From assembly GCA_030595715.1 (NCBI GenBank), contig JAUVCN010000017.1, positions 1 through 36,740 on the forward strand: DNA of 36,740 nucleotides. The letters run 5' to 3'. Under the pieces are notes generated by a model. It made no database searches and was not told where the DNA came from. It saw only the letters and a list, made by a program, of their open reading frames with translations. The stretch comes from Thermoplasmatales archaeon (GTDB lineage Archaea; Thermoplasmatota; Penumbrarchaeia; Penumbrarchaeales; Penumbrarchaeaceae). A program made the translations under genes and the position numbers. Of this stretch, positions 24,328-32,621 are shown one piece after another. Every line of letters begins with the position of its first letter. Position 1 is the stretch's first letter.

Positions 24328-25923
24328 ATGAAGAACAGGAAATATACTCTTTCAGATTTTCTAAGATTTGCTGCCGAGACCAATCCCGACAGGATCGCCA
24401 TGTTCTACGAAGAGAGGGTAATGACATACAGCCAACTGGATGCATTGGCATCTAAGTTCGCTAGCGGCCTCCTGAAGATGGGGATCAAAAAAGGAGACCG
24501 GGTCGGCCTCTACATGCCCAACTACCCAGAATGGGTAATTGCATTCTTCGGTATCGCAAGGATGGGTGGCATCATAGTTCCCATGAACACCAGATACAAG
24601 ACCAAGGAAGTGGATTTCATAATGAACAATTCAGAGGCTACCGGCCTTATTATGACCTCTGATTTCCTAGGGATCGATTACGTCGATGTCCTTGATGGTC
24701 TAAGAGGCAAAGTTCCGAACCTGAAGAATATCATCGTGTTTGGAGAGAAGATGGGTGAAGGAATGGACACCTTCAACTCGGTTCTTGAACTTGGTAAAGA
24801 CTTCGAGACAGATGAAAAGCTCAAAGAGATCGAGAGTTCCATCCAGCAAGATGATGTGGTTTTCATTCTATACACCTCGGGAACCACCGGAGAGCCAAAA
24901 GGAGCCATGCTGACAAATCTAAACATCTCCAAGAACGCAGAACAGGTTGCGGATGTAATGGGACAGGAGGTCAAGGATGTGGCATTGATCGTGGTTCCGT
25001 TCTTCCATTGTTTCGGCTGTGTGATAGGGATATCAGCCAGTGTTTCAGCTTCCAGTGGAATGGTCCCGATGCCAGCCTACAACGCGGAAGAGGCACTTAT
25101 GTACGCTGATATGTTCGATATCTCCATAGTCCATGGGGTTCCAACGATGTTCATAGGATACCTGGAAGCTCTCAAGAAAAGGGATTATCGCCTCGGAAGT
25201 GTCAGGACCGGTGTGATGGCCGGGGCCCCTTGTCCCGTTGAGATCATGAAAGGAGCATCGGAGAAGATGGGTGCCAATATAGTGATCGCTTACGGTCTAA
25301 CGGAAGCTTCCCCCGTTATCACCATGACCAGTCTCAATGATAGTATCAAGGACCGCGTGGAAACGGTCGGGAGAGCACTTCCGGATCAGGAGGTAAGGAT
25401 AGTTGACGATAACAACCAGCCCGTTCCCGCAGGTGAGACCGGTGAACTCGTGTCCAGGGGTTACAACGTGATGCCTGGTTATTTCAAAAAGGATAAAGAG
25501 ACCAAAGAGGCAATAGACGAAGACAAATGGCTTCACTCGGGAGATCTTGCCACCATGGATGAAAGAGGGTACATCAGGATCGTCGGGCGAAAGAAGGATA
25601 TGTACATCTGCGGTGGTTTCAACGTCTACCCCAGAGAGATCGAGGAATTTCTCTTCAAGCTCAATGCCGTCGAGAACGTGGCGGTCCTCGGTGTTCCTGA
25701 CAAGAAGTTCGGCGAGGTCGGAATGGCGGTCATCAAGGTCGCAAATGGAGAAGAAAGGGTAACCAAGGAAGAGATCATCAACTACTGCAAGGTAAATCTG
25801 GCCAATTTCAAGGTTCCCAGATACATCTGGTTCATCGATGAATATCCAATGACCCAATCCGGAAAGATCCAGAAGTTCAAGCTCAGAGATATGGCATTGG
25901 AGAAATTCGATATAAAAAGCTAG
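24328..25923 (+). CDS. AMP-forming acyl-CoA synthetase (acyl-CoA ligase)
   Basis: Activates a carboxylic acid to its CoA thioester through an acyl-adenylate, consuming ATP. The 531-residue protein has all ANL-family motifs: YTSGTTGEPKGAML (182-195), YGLTEASP (about 321-328), the HSGDLATMDERGYIRIVGR hinge region and GGFNVYPREIEE, plus the C-terminal catalytic lysine in QSGKIQKFKLR. It is full length. Sequence style is that of medium/long-chain fatty-acid or aryl-CoA ligases; the substrate is not predictable. It has its own promoter and lies between the thiolase/DUF35 operon and the 2-oxoacid oxidoreductase operon. Confidence 0.95.
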   Translation: MKNRKYTLSDFLRFAAETNPDRIAMFYEERVMTYSQLDALASKFASGLLKMGIKKGDRVGLYMPNYPEWVIAFFGIARMGGIIVPMNTRYKTKEVDFIMNNSEATGLIMTSDFLGIDYVDVLDGLRGKVPNLKNIIVFGEKMGEGMDTFNSVLELGKDFETDEKLKEIESSIQQDDVVFILYTSGTTGEPKGAMLTNLNISKNAEQVADVMGQEVKDVALIVVPFFHCFGCVIGISASVSASSGMVPMPAYNAEEALMYADMFDISIVHGVPTMFIGYLEALKKRDYRLGSVRTGVMAGAPCPVEIMKGASEKMGANIVIAYGLTEASPVITMTSLNDSIKDRVETVGRALPDQEVRIVDDNNQPVPAGETGELVSRGYNVMPGYFKKDKETKEAIDEDKWLHSGDLATMDERGYIRIVGRKKDMYICGGFNVYPREIEEFLFKLNAVENVAVLGVPDKKFGEVGMAVIKVANGEERVTKEEIINYCKVNLANFKVPRYIWFIDEYPMTQSGKIQKFKLRDMALEKFDIKS

Positions 25924-26015
25924 ATATGTCAACATTGCTAATAAATCCTTGTTTGGCCCATACCATAAGGTTTTATTATGACCGTAGTATAAGGAATACC
26001 CCGGCATTTCGTCGG

Positions 26016-26041
26016 AGTGTCACTTTTATAGTGTTCACTAT
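26016..26041 (+). promoter_or_regulatory. TATA box flanked by twin palindromes before the 2-oxoacid oxidoreductase operon
   Basis: AGTG-t-CACT (26016-26024) and AGTG-tt-CACT (26030-26039, extending to ATAGTGTTCACTAT at 26028-26041) sit on either side of, and overlapping, the TATA-like TTTTATA (26024-26030). The arrangement is what is expected for a repressor that blocks TBP. Transcription would begin near 26052. Confidence 0.5.
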
Positions 26042-26047
26042 CAGTAT

Positions 26048-26071
26048 GTTCCTGTAAGTTTGAACAGGAAC
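26048..26071 (+). promoter_or_regulatory. Leader hairpin GTTCCTG-N10-CAGGAAC
   Basis: GTTCCTG (26048-26054) pairs perfectly with CAGGAAC (26065-26071). It lies at or just after the predicted transcription start of the oxidoreductase operon, so it may be a 5'-end hairpin or another operator. The rest of the gap 25924-26117 shows no gene. Confidence 0.4.
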
Positions 26072-26117
26072 TTTCGAGAAGAGGGAAATCCCCCACAGAT
26101 CCCAACGGAGGAATGAA

Positions 26118-26678
26118 ATGATAGAGATAAGATTCCATGGAAGAGGTGGCCAGGGTGCGGTCGTTGCATCCAAGCTCCTAGCCGAAGCAGCTTTCAATGA
26201 GGGAAAGGACGTTCAAGCCTTCCCCTATTTTGGTGTGGAGAGAAGAGGTGCGCCGGTCACGGCCTTCACGAAGATAGACAACAAACATATCAGGGACAAG
26301 TCGATGATCTACGAACCCGATCATGTGATCGTCATGGAAGCATCACTCCTTCAGGCCGTCGATGTCAAAGCAGGATATAGCGAGAAGGGGATCATCCTTG
26401 TCAACTCCGAATCCGAACCTGAAATTATCAGGGAACAGCTGGGAGTGAAGAAGGTCGCTGTTGTGAATGCAACCAAGATAGCACTCGACAACAAGCTGGG
26501 TTCCAAGTTCCAACCGATAGTCAATACCGGAATGGTAGGTGCTTTCTCCAGAGCATCCGGTATTGTTGGGATAGAAGCGGTTGATGCCGCTATCATGGCA
26601 CTGCCAAGATATCCCGAGAGGAATGCGAAAGCTGCAAGGGAAGCATACGATTCAGTAGTGGTCCTTGGAGGTGATTGA
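26118..26678 (+). CDS. porG: 2-oxoacid:ferredoxin oxidoreductase gamma subunit
   Basis: Gamma subunit of a pyruvate/2-oxoisovalerate-type ferredoxin oxidoreductase, which converts a 2-oxoacid and CoA to acyl-CoA, CO2 and reduced ferredoxin. The 186-residue protein has [20 protein letters not shown] (6-25) and [15 protein letters not shown] (36-50), the signature of this domain. First gene of a gamma-delta-alpha-beta operon, the usual archaeal order. SD GGAGG; the delta gene follows after one base. Whether the enzyme prefers pyruvate, branched or aromatic 2-oxoacids is not visible. Confidence 0.93.
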
Positions 26679-26679
26679 G

Positions 26680-26949
26680 ATGCCCATGACAATTGATGAG
26701 ATACCACCAACCCCGATGAACACGCAGGATTCCAGGGTTGTCAAGACCGGGGGGTGGAGGGCATTCAAACCTATCTGCGACAATTCGAAGTGTATCAAAT
26801 GCTGGACATGCTGGAAGTTCTGCCCTGATGTTGCAATAGCAATAGGGGAAGAGGGACCCATCTACGACTACGATCACTGCAAGGGATGCGGCATATGCGC
26901 CAACGAATGCCCTGTGAAGTGCATCGAGATGATACCGGAGAACAAGTAG
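26680..26949 (+). CDS. porD: 2-oxoacid:ferredoxin oxidoreductase delta subunit (2[4Fe-4S] ferredoxin-like)
   Basis: An 89-residue electron-transfer subunit with two [4Fe-4S] motifs: CIKCWTCWKFCPD and CKGCGICANECPVKC. It passes electrons from the TPP-bearing alpha/beta core to external ferredoxin. ATG 26680 was chosen because GGAGGTG is at SD distance, overlapping the end of the gamma gene. The first half (about 25 residues) is a typical extension before the cluster domain. Confidence 0.93.
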   Translation: MPMTIDEIPPTPMNTQDSRVVKTGGWRAFKPICDNSKCIKCWTCWKFCPDVAIAIGEEGPIYDYDHCKGCGICANECPVKCIEMIPENK

Positions 26950-26961
26950 GAGGTGACAGAG

Positions 26962-28164
26962 ATGGTCAAAAAACTTTTCACTGGAAACAAGGCAACTGCA
27001 TACGGTGCCATGCTTGCAAGGGCACAGGTGGTTGCTGCCTATCCGATCACACCCCAGACAACAATAGTCGAGAGGATCGCCGACCTGGTGGCAGAGGGTA
27101 AGATGAAAGCAAAATATGTCATGGTCGAATCCGAGCATTCAGCCATGGCCGCAAGCATCGCTGCCTCCAACACGGGAGCAAGGGCATTCACAGCGACATC
27201 ATCCCATGGACTCGCTCTCATGCATGAGGTCCTGATGTGGGCTGCAGGTGCGAGGACACCTGTGGTCTTGGTGAACGTCAACAGGGCAATGGGTCCGCCA
27301 TGGTCCGTATATGCGGACCATCAGGATGCAATGTCCGAGAGGGATTCCGGAGTTATCCAATTCTGGGCGGAGAACAATCAGGAGATCATGGATTCCGTTA
27401 TCATGGCCTACAAGGTCGCAGAGAACAAGGACGTCTTGCTCCCGGCCATGGTCAATCAGGACGCTTTCTTCCTGTCCCACACATCCGAACCCGTAGATGT
27501 TCCGGACCAGGAGATTGTGGACCAGTATTTACCTCCCTTCGAGACCACTGTGAAGCTCGATGTGGATGATCCGAAGGGATTCGGATCATTCATCATGCCC
27601 CCGCAGTACATGGAATTCAGGGGCCATATGGCCAGGTCCATGGACAAAGCCCGTGAGGTCATAAAAAAGGCGGATAAGGAATGGGAAGAGCTCACCGGCA
27701 GGTCATACGGCGGAATGATGGACATGTACAAGTGCGAGGATGCAGAGTTCATACTATTCGGTGCCGGAACCATGATGTCAACCGCAAAGGATGTCGTAGA
27801 TACTCTCAGGAAAGAGGGGAGAAAGGTCGGGATCGCAAGGCTCAGGGTGTTCAGACCATTCCCGGTGGATGAGATCAGATATCTGGCAGACAGGGCACAT
27901 GCCATCGGTGTGCTGGATCGGACCTTCACTTTCGGATACGGCGGACCATTGTTCAACGAGACCAACTCACAGATGTACAATCACGGCAAGAGTCCAAAGA
28001 CCAAGAACTACATTGTCGGCGTTGGTGGAAGGGACGTTCGCCAGAAGCATTTCCGGGCGATCTTCGACGATCTGGAGAAGGTTGCAAAGGAAGGATATGG
28101 CAAAGAAGGGGAGGTCCACTGGTGGGGCCTTCTTGATGGAACTACCCCCGAGGAGGAACTTTGA
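26962..28164 (+). CDS. porA: 2-oxoacid:ferredoxin oxidoreductase alpha subunit
   Basis: A 400-residue alpha subunit. VVAAYPITPQTTIVERIADL near residue 22 is the conserved substrate/TPP-proximal motif, followed by ESEHSAMAASIAASNTGARAFTATSSHGL (quoted here in part only as a landmark) and the PVVLVNVNRAMGPPW region. The C-terminal domain II (FILFGAGTMMSTAKDVVDTL, RLRVFRPFP) is complete. ATG 26962 is supported by the SD AGGAGGTGA; an upstream GTG overlaps that SD and is unlikely. It sits 12 bases after the delta gene. Confidence 0.93.
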   Translation: MVKKLFTGNKATAYGAMLARAQVVAAYPITPQTTIVERIADLVAEGKMKAKYVMVESEHSAMAASIAASNTGARAFTATSSHGLALMHEVLMWAAGARTPVVLVNVNRAMGPPWSVYADHQDAMSERDSGVIQFWAENNQEIMDSVIMAYKVAENKDVLLPAMVNQDAFFLSHTSEPVDVPDQEIVDQYLPPFETTVKLDVDDPKGFGSFIMPPQYMEFRGHMARSMDKAREVIKKADKEWEELTGRSYGGMMDMYKCEDAEFILFGAGTMMSTAKDVVDTLRKEGRKVGIARLRVFRPFPVDEIRYLADRAHAIGVLDRTFTFGYGGPLFNETNSQMYNHGKSPKTKNYIVGVGGRDVRQKHFRAIFDDLEKVAKEGYGKEGEVHWWGLLDGTTPEEEL

Positions 28165-28177
28165 GGAGGTGAATGAT

Positions 28178-29086
28178 ATGGCAAAACTTACTATCCCCGA
28201 AGATGAACTTATGAGACCAGGGCATATGGGTTGTCTTGGATGCGGTGCAACACAGGCAATGAGGTTCGTCCTCAAAGCTGCAGGAAGGAAGACAATTCTA
28301 TCGATCCCTGCCTGCTGCTGGGCTGTCATGCCAGGAGTATGGCCAAACACATGTCTCGAGGTCCCGGAGCTCTACACTCCGTTCGAGACCACGGGCGCAT
28401 CCATCTCCGGCATCAAGGCTGCACTTGAAGTGCTTGGAAAGGATGATGTCAACGTCATCGGCTTTGCAGGCGATGGAGGAACTGCGGATATCGGCCTTCA
28501 GGCACTCTCGGGAGTTGCTGACAGGAACGACGATGTCCTGTACATCATGTATGACAACGAGGCATACATGAACACCGGCATCCAGAGATCCGGTTCTACA
28601 CCGATCGGTGCATGGACGACCACGACCCCGGTAGGAACTACCCAGGCATGGGAAAAATCACCCAAGAAGTCGGTTGCAGACATCATGATAGCCCACAGGA
28701 TCCCCTATGTCGCAACCGCCTCTGCTGCATACCCGGAGGACCTTATCAGAAAAGTGAACAAGGCCCTTTCCATAAAGGGAACCAAGTTCATCCAGATCTT
28801 CGCACCCTGCCCGACCGGATGGAAGATGGACCCCGGTCTGACGGTCAAGATCGGAAAAGAAGCGATCTCTTCAAGGGCATTTTCTCTGTATGAGGTAGAA
28901 GGTGGAGCGATCAAGATAAATATGAAACCCAAAAAGACCCCGCTCAAGGAATACCTCTTCAAGCAGGGTAGGTTCAAGCACATGCCAGATTACCTTATCA
29001 ATGAACTTGAATCGGACCTTGATTCGAAATGGGAGGAACTTCTGTTCAAGGAAGAATGCTCCCAGAAAATGCTGAAGAAGAAGTGA
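28178..29086 (+). CDS. porB: 2-oxoacid:ferredoxin oxidoreductase beta subunit (TPP-binding)
   Basis: A 302-residue thiamine-diphosphate subunit. GHMGCLGCGATQAMR and SIPACCWAVMPG carry cysteines for the proximal [4Fe-4S] cluster. GFAGDGGTADIGLQAL with the later DNEAYMNTGIQRSGSTP is the TPP/Mg motif (GDG...N..YMNTG), and TPVGTTQAWEK follows as in pyruvate and 2-oxoisovalerate oxidoreductases. ATG 28178 has GAGGAGGTG as SD, just after the alpha gene. Complete length. Confidence 0.93.
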   Translation: MAKLTIPEDELMRPGHMGCLGCGATQAMRFVLKAAGRKTILSIPACCWAVMPGVWPNTCLEVPELYTPFETTGASISGIKAALEVLGKDDVNVIGFAGDGGTADIGLQALSGVADRNDDVLYIMYDNEAYMNTGIQRSGSTPIGAWTTTTPVGTTQAWEKSPKKSVADIMIAHRIPYVATASAAYPEDLIRKVNKALSIKGTKFIQIFAPCPTGWKMDPGLTVKIGKEAISSRAFSLYEVEGGAIKINMKPKKTPLKEYLFKQGRFKHMPDYLINELESDLDSKWEELLFKEECSQKMLKKK

Positions 29087-29115
29087 AAGGTTCAATATTA
29101 CCTTTATTCAAAGGG
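29086..29115 (+). promoter_or_regulatory. Two mutually exclusive hairpins between the porB and iorA genes
   Basis: ACCTTT (29100-29105) can pair either with AAAGGT upstream (29086-29091) or with AAAGG downstream (29110-29114), the latter containing part of the iorA SD (AAGGGAG). Forming one prevents the other, which could set the ratio of the two enzymes. The stems are short and A/T-rich, so this is tentative. Confidence 0.25.
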
Positions 29116-29124
29116 AGTGATAGC

Positions 29125-31029
29125 ATGCATCCATTGCTAGAGGATAAGCCAGGCAAGAAGATACTCGTTCTCGGGAACGAGGCGATAACAAGAGCCGCCA
29201 TAGAAGCGGGTGTAACAGTTGCAGCGACCTACCCCGGAACACCTTCTTCCGAGATAGGCAACACCCTCCACAAGATCGCAAAGGAAGCGGGAATGTATTT
29301 CGAATTTTCCACCAACGAGAAGGTTGCGTTCGAGACCGCTGCTGCTGCAGCCGTTGCCGGGGTCAGAGCATTCAGTTTCATGAAGCATGTCGGCCTGAAC
29401 GTTGCTGCCGATGCCTTCATGACACTGGCCTACACGGGTGTTCGAGGAGGATTTGTGATCCTTACCGCCGATGATCCTGGTTGTCATTCATCACAGAACG
29501 AGCAGGATAACAGATATTTCGCTAAAATGAGCGGTGTTCCAATGGTCGAACCCTCCTCACCGGAGGAAGCCAGAAAGATGATGCACTATGCCTACGAGAT
29601 CTCCGAGAAGTTCGAAGAACCCGTCCTTTTCAGAACGACCACGAGGATGAACCATGTGAGAGGGGTAATAGAGCTCGGAGAGATCAGACCGCCATCCGAG
29701 AGGGTCCATTTCGAAAAGGACCCGGGCAGGTTCGTTACAATACCTTCCAATGCCAGGAAGAGACACCTGGTTCTCTTGGACCTCATCCCCAGGATGAGGG
29801 ATGAGGCCGAGGTCTCCCCCTTTAACAGGGTCGTCGTTCCGGAGAAGATGAACACGACCGGTGATATCAGGCTCGGCCTGATCACATCAGGAGTATCGTT
29901 CAATTATGTGATGGAGGTCCTGAACAACATCGACCTCGGTGTCCAGGTCAGAGTATTGAAACTCGGAATGACCGCCCCTCTACCCGAGGACCTGATCTCC
30001 GAGTTCTGCCTGGAGAACGACCTTGTTCTGACCATAGAGGAAGGAGAGGCCTATCTCGAGGAGTTCACCAAGACCATACTGAAGGAGAGGAACATCCCGA
30101 CCCAGGTCCTTGGAAAGAGGGACGGCCACTTCCCGATACCAAATGAATACAACCCCGACATCGTTCTGAAAGGTATCACATCGGCCCTTGATTCCATTGG
30201 AAGGAAGGTCGATGTTCCGGAGACCGAGAAGGTGGACTGGGATGGGTCCATTCCGGAACCTCCAAGACCTCCTGTTCTCTGCCCTGGTTGCCCTCACAGA
30301 GGAACCTATTTCGCCTTGAAGAGGGCGACAAAGGGAAAAGCTGTCTACCCGACCGATATCGGTTGCTATACACTGGGTATCATGCCTCCCCAATCCGTTG
30401 GTGATGTGCTGATATGCATGGGCAGTTCAGCAGGGTCCGCCGGCGGCCTATCGAGGGTCGTGGATGAACCTGTCATCGCATTCATGGGAGATTCCACTTT
30501 CTTCCATACGGGAATACCTCCCCTTGTAAACGCAGTTCATAACGGTCATGATTTCGTTCTCAACATCATGGACAATTCGACAACGGCAATGACCGGACAT
30601 CAACCTCATCCCGGACTACCCATAGATGGCCTCGGAGATCCTGCAATTGCAATATCCATCGAGAAGGTCTGCAAGGGACTCGGGGTTCAATTCGTCAAGA
30701 CAGTGAACCCCCTTAACATCAAAGAGACACAGAAGGCATTCGAAGAGGCAATGGCCTTCAAAGGTACCTCGGTCGTCATCACGAAGTCTCCGTGTGCACT
30801 CCTGTTGGACCGTAATCTGAGGAAGGCAGGAAAGAAAAGAGTGAAATACACTGTCGACCAGGAGAAATGCAGGAAATGCGATGTCTGCACCAAGACCTTT
30901 GCCTGCCCGGCCTTCTACAAGATCGGAGACGATCACTACATAGACCCCGACCAATGTTTCTCCTGCGGAGTATGTGAACAGGTATGTCCCTTTGGTGCTA
31001 TGGGACCCATCCCGGAAGGAGGTGAGTAA
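29125..31029 (+). CDS. iorA: Indolepyruvate:ferredoxin oxidoreductase alpha subunit
   Basis: A 634-residue subunit that oxidises aryl pyruvates (from Trp, Phe, Tyr) to aryl-acetyl-CoA and reduced ferredoxin, or arylacetate-related acids in relatives. The N-terminal half has AATYPGTPSSEIGNTLH (pyrimidine domain). The middle has CPGCPHRGTYF and the TPP motif FMGDSTFFHTGIPPL...DNSTTAMTGHQPHPG. The C-terminus carries two ferredoxin motifs, CRKCDVCTKTFACP and CFSCGVCEQVCP. ATG 29125 has AAGGGAGTGA as SD. It follows porB by 38 bases with no clear terminator, so both oxidoreductases likely share one transcript. Confidence 0.95.
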   Translation: MHPLLEDKPGKKILVLGNEAITRAAIEAGVTVAATYPGTPSSEIGNTLHKIAKEAGMYFEFSTNEKVAFETAAAAAVAGVRAFSFMKHVGLNVAADAFMTLAYTGVRGGFVILTADDPGCHSSQNEQDNRYFAKMSGVPMVEPSSPEEARKMMHYAYEISEKFEEPVLFRTTTRMNHVRGVIELGEIRPPSERVHFEKDPGRFVTIPSNARKRHLVLLDLIPRMRDEAEVSPFNRVVVPEKMNTTGDIRLGLITSGVSFNYVMEVLNNIDLGVQVRVLKLGMTAPLPEDLISEFCLENDLVLTIEEGEAYLEEFTKTILKERNIPTQVLGKRDGHFPIPNEYNPDIVLKGITSALDSIGRKVDVPETEKVDWDGSIPEPPRPPVLCPGCPHRGTYFALKRATKGKAVYPTDIGCYTLGIMPPQSVGDVLICMGSSAGSAGGLSRVVDEPVIAFMGDSTFFHTGIPPLVNAVHNGHDFVLNIMDNSTTAMTGHQPHPGLPIDGLGDPAIAISIEKVCKGLGVQFVKTVNPLNIKETQKAFEEAMAFKGTSVVITKSPCALLLDRNLRKAGKKRVKYTVDQEKCRKCDVCTKTFACPAFYKIGDDHYIDPDQCFSCGVCEQVCPFGAMGPIPEGGE

Positions 31030-31030
31030 A

Positions 31031-31642
31031 ATGGTCCATTTGAATCAGAATGCCTGCACTATCCAGATCGTCGGAGTCGGCGGTCAGGGAGCTCTCACCG
31101 TATCGAAGATCATCGGGGCGGCAGCTATCGAAAAAGATCAGCAGATCGTCGTTTCCGAGATCCATGGAATGGCCCAGAGAGGCGGGGTCGTCCAGACGAC
31201 CATCAGATTGGGAGATACCATCTCACCCCTGCCGTTCTCATCCGACATCACAGTTCTTGTAGGTTTCGAACCGCTTGAAGCATACAGGGCAAAGCAGGAA
31301 ATAACATCCGAAACGGTCGTCCTTGTATCGACCGACCCTATCAGACCGATCTCGGTATCCTCCATGGGACAGACATATCCGGAGATAGACAGTATCCTTG
31401 AAGAGATCGGCAAACATACGGATTGTCTTTTCTCCCTGTCATCAAAGGAGAAAGCATTGGAGGCGGGAGATGAAAGGGTCAAGAACGTCGTCATGCTCGG
31501 TGCCCTCGTAGGAACCGAAACCCTCCCATTCACATACGATGAGATGAAAAGAGCTGTCGAAGCATCGGTACCGCCAAAGGCCCTTGAAGCAAACCTTAAG
31601 GCCTTTGACCTAGGTTACAACGAGGTCCATGACAAGAAGTAA
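31031..31642 (+). CDS. iorB: Indolepyruvate:ferredoxin oxidoreductase beta subunit
   Basis: A 203-residue partner of IorA with the gamma-type fold: IVGVGGQGALTVSKIIGAAA (12-31) and EIHGMAQRGGVVQTTIRLG (about 46-64). It starts one base after the iorA stop, with GGAGGTGAG as SD. The end overlaps the possible start of the HgdB-like gene. Length is normal for the family. Confidence 0.95.
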   Translation: MVHLNQNACTIQIVGVGGQGALTVSKIIGAAAIEKDQQIVVSEIHGMAQRGGVVQTTIRLGDTISPLPFSSDITVLVGFEPLEAYRAKQEITSETVVLVSTDPIRPISVSSMGQTYPEIDSILEEIGKHTDCLFSLSSKEKALEAGDERVKNVVMLGALVGTETLPFTYDEMKRAVEASVPPKALEANLKAFDLGYNEVHDKK

Positions 31643-32621
31643 TATGGACCGGGTCGGAATCACCACCACGGTCCCCCTGGAACCTTTCCTCGCTTCCGGC
31701 AAACAGGCAGTGGACCTGAACAATTCCTTCATCGGCAGCGCCAGCCCCAACGAACTCGTTGAAGAAGCCCAGGTAAAAGGGTATCCCAGGAACATATGTA
31801 CTTGGATCAAGGGTCTGGACACTGCTTCTTCACTTGTCGATGGGGTCGTTGGGGTAGTAAGAGGAGATTGTTCCAACACAGAATCACTACTGGAAACCCT
31901 TCATCGGGAAGGGATGCCGGTCCACCCATTTTCATATCCGTTCAACAGGGATCGAAAGGACCTTGTAGCGGAGATCGAGGAGCTATGCGGTTTTCTCGGC
32001 ACCACTATCGACGAATCATCTGAAATGGCAGATGAGACCAGGTCCATGCGTGATCTGGCACTTGAGGTTGATGAGATAGGTTGGAAGACCGGGAGCATCA
32101 GTGCCCAGGATGTCCACATTTCCCTCGTGTCCTCGTCCGATCTTGGTGGTGACCCATCCCTGTGGGAAAGATCTGTTCGATCACTGATCGAGAACTCGTC
32201 CGGAAAGGAAGGAATGATTAGAGGTCCCCGACTTGGCTTCATAGGGGTTCCTCCCATCATATCGAACCTGTTCCCCAGGATCGAAGGACTTGGTGCAAAA
32301 GTTGTGTTCTTCGAGACCCAGAGACAGTTCGCCATGCCGAAAAGGACCGGGAACTGGATCGATGATTATCTTGAATACACCTATCCGTATGATATCGGCG
32401 GAAGGGTCGACGATATCAAGAGGGAATGCGGAAGACGGAAGATAGACGGGATCGTCCATTATGTTCAGTCCTTCTGTCACAGACAGATAGATGATATTAT
32501 TTTCAGGAAGGAGCTGGGATTGCCCATATTGACACTTGAAGGAAATCTGCCAGGTCCGCTTGATGAAAGGAACCTGATCAGATTGGAAGCATTCCTCGAT
32601 GTGCTGGAGGGAGGCTTATGA
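31629..32621 (+). CDS. 2-hydroxyacyl-CoA dehydratase (HgdB/BcrC/FldC) family protein, single subunit
   Basis: A 330-residue iron-sulfur protein of the family that includes 2-hydroxyglutaryl-CoA dehydratase and benzoyl-CoA reductase subunits and the double-cubane cluster proteins. Family cysteines appear in RNICTW (Cys57), RGDCSN (Cys81) and QSFCHRQID (Cys283); Cys120 and Cys267 are additional. The C-terminal LEGNLPGPLDERNLIRLEAF matches the conserved EGDxPGxxDERxxxRLEAF block. Dehydratases need two different subunits; only one is here, so it may be a homodimer as in methanogen MJ0007-like or DCCP proteins. ATG 31629 overlaps iorB by 14 bases; ATG 31644 is an alternative. The activator gene follows with ATGA overlap. 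Confidence 0.85.
   Translation: MTRSNMDRVGITTTVPLEPFLASGKQAVDLNNSFIGSASPNELVEEAQVKGYPRNICTWIKGLDTASSLVDGVVGVVRGDCSNTESLLETLHREGMPVHPFSYPFNRDRKDLVAEIEELCGFLGTTIDESSEMADETRSMRDLALEVDEIGWKTGSISAQDVHISLVSSSDLGGDPSLWERSVRSLIENSSGKEGMIRGPRLGFIGVPPIISNLFPRIEGLGAKVVFFETQRQFAMPKRTGNWIDDYLEYTYPYDIGGRVDDIKRECGRRKIDGIVHYVQSFCHRQIDDIIFRKELGLPILTLEGNLPGPLDERNLIRLEAFLDVLEGGL

Noticed and set aside
31629-32621. Complete 2-hydroxyglutaryl-CoA dehydratase
   Set aside because: Only one HgdB-type subunit is present next to the activator; the second subunit needed by characterised dehydratases is missing in the window.
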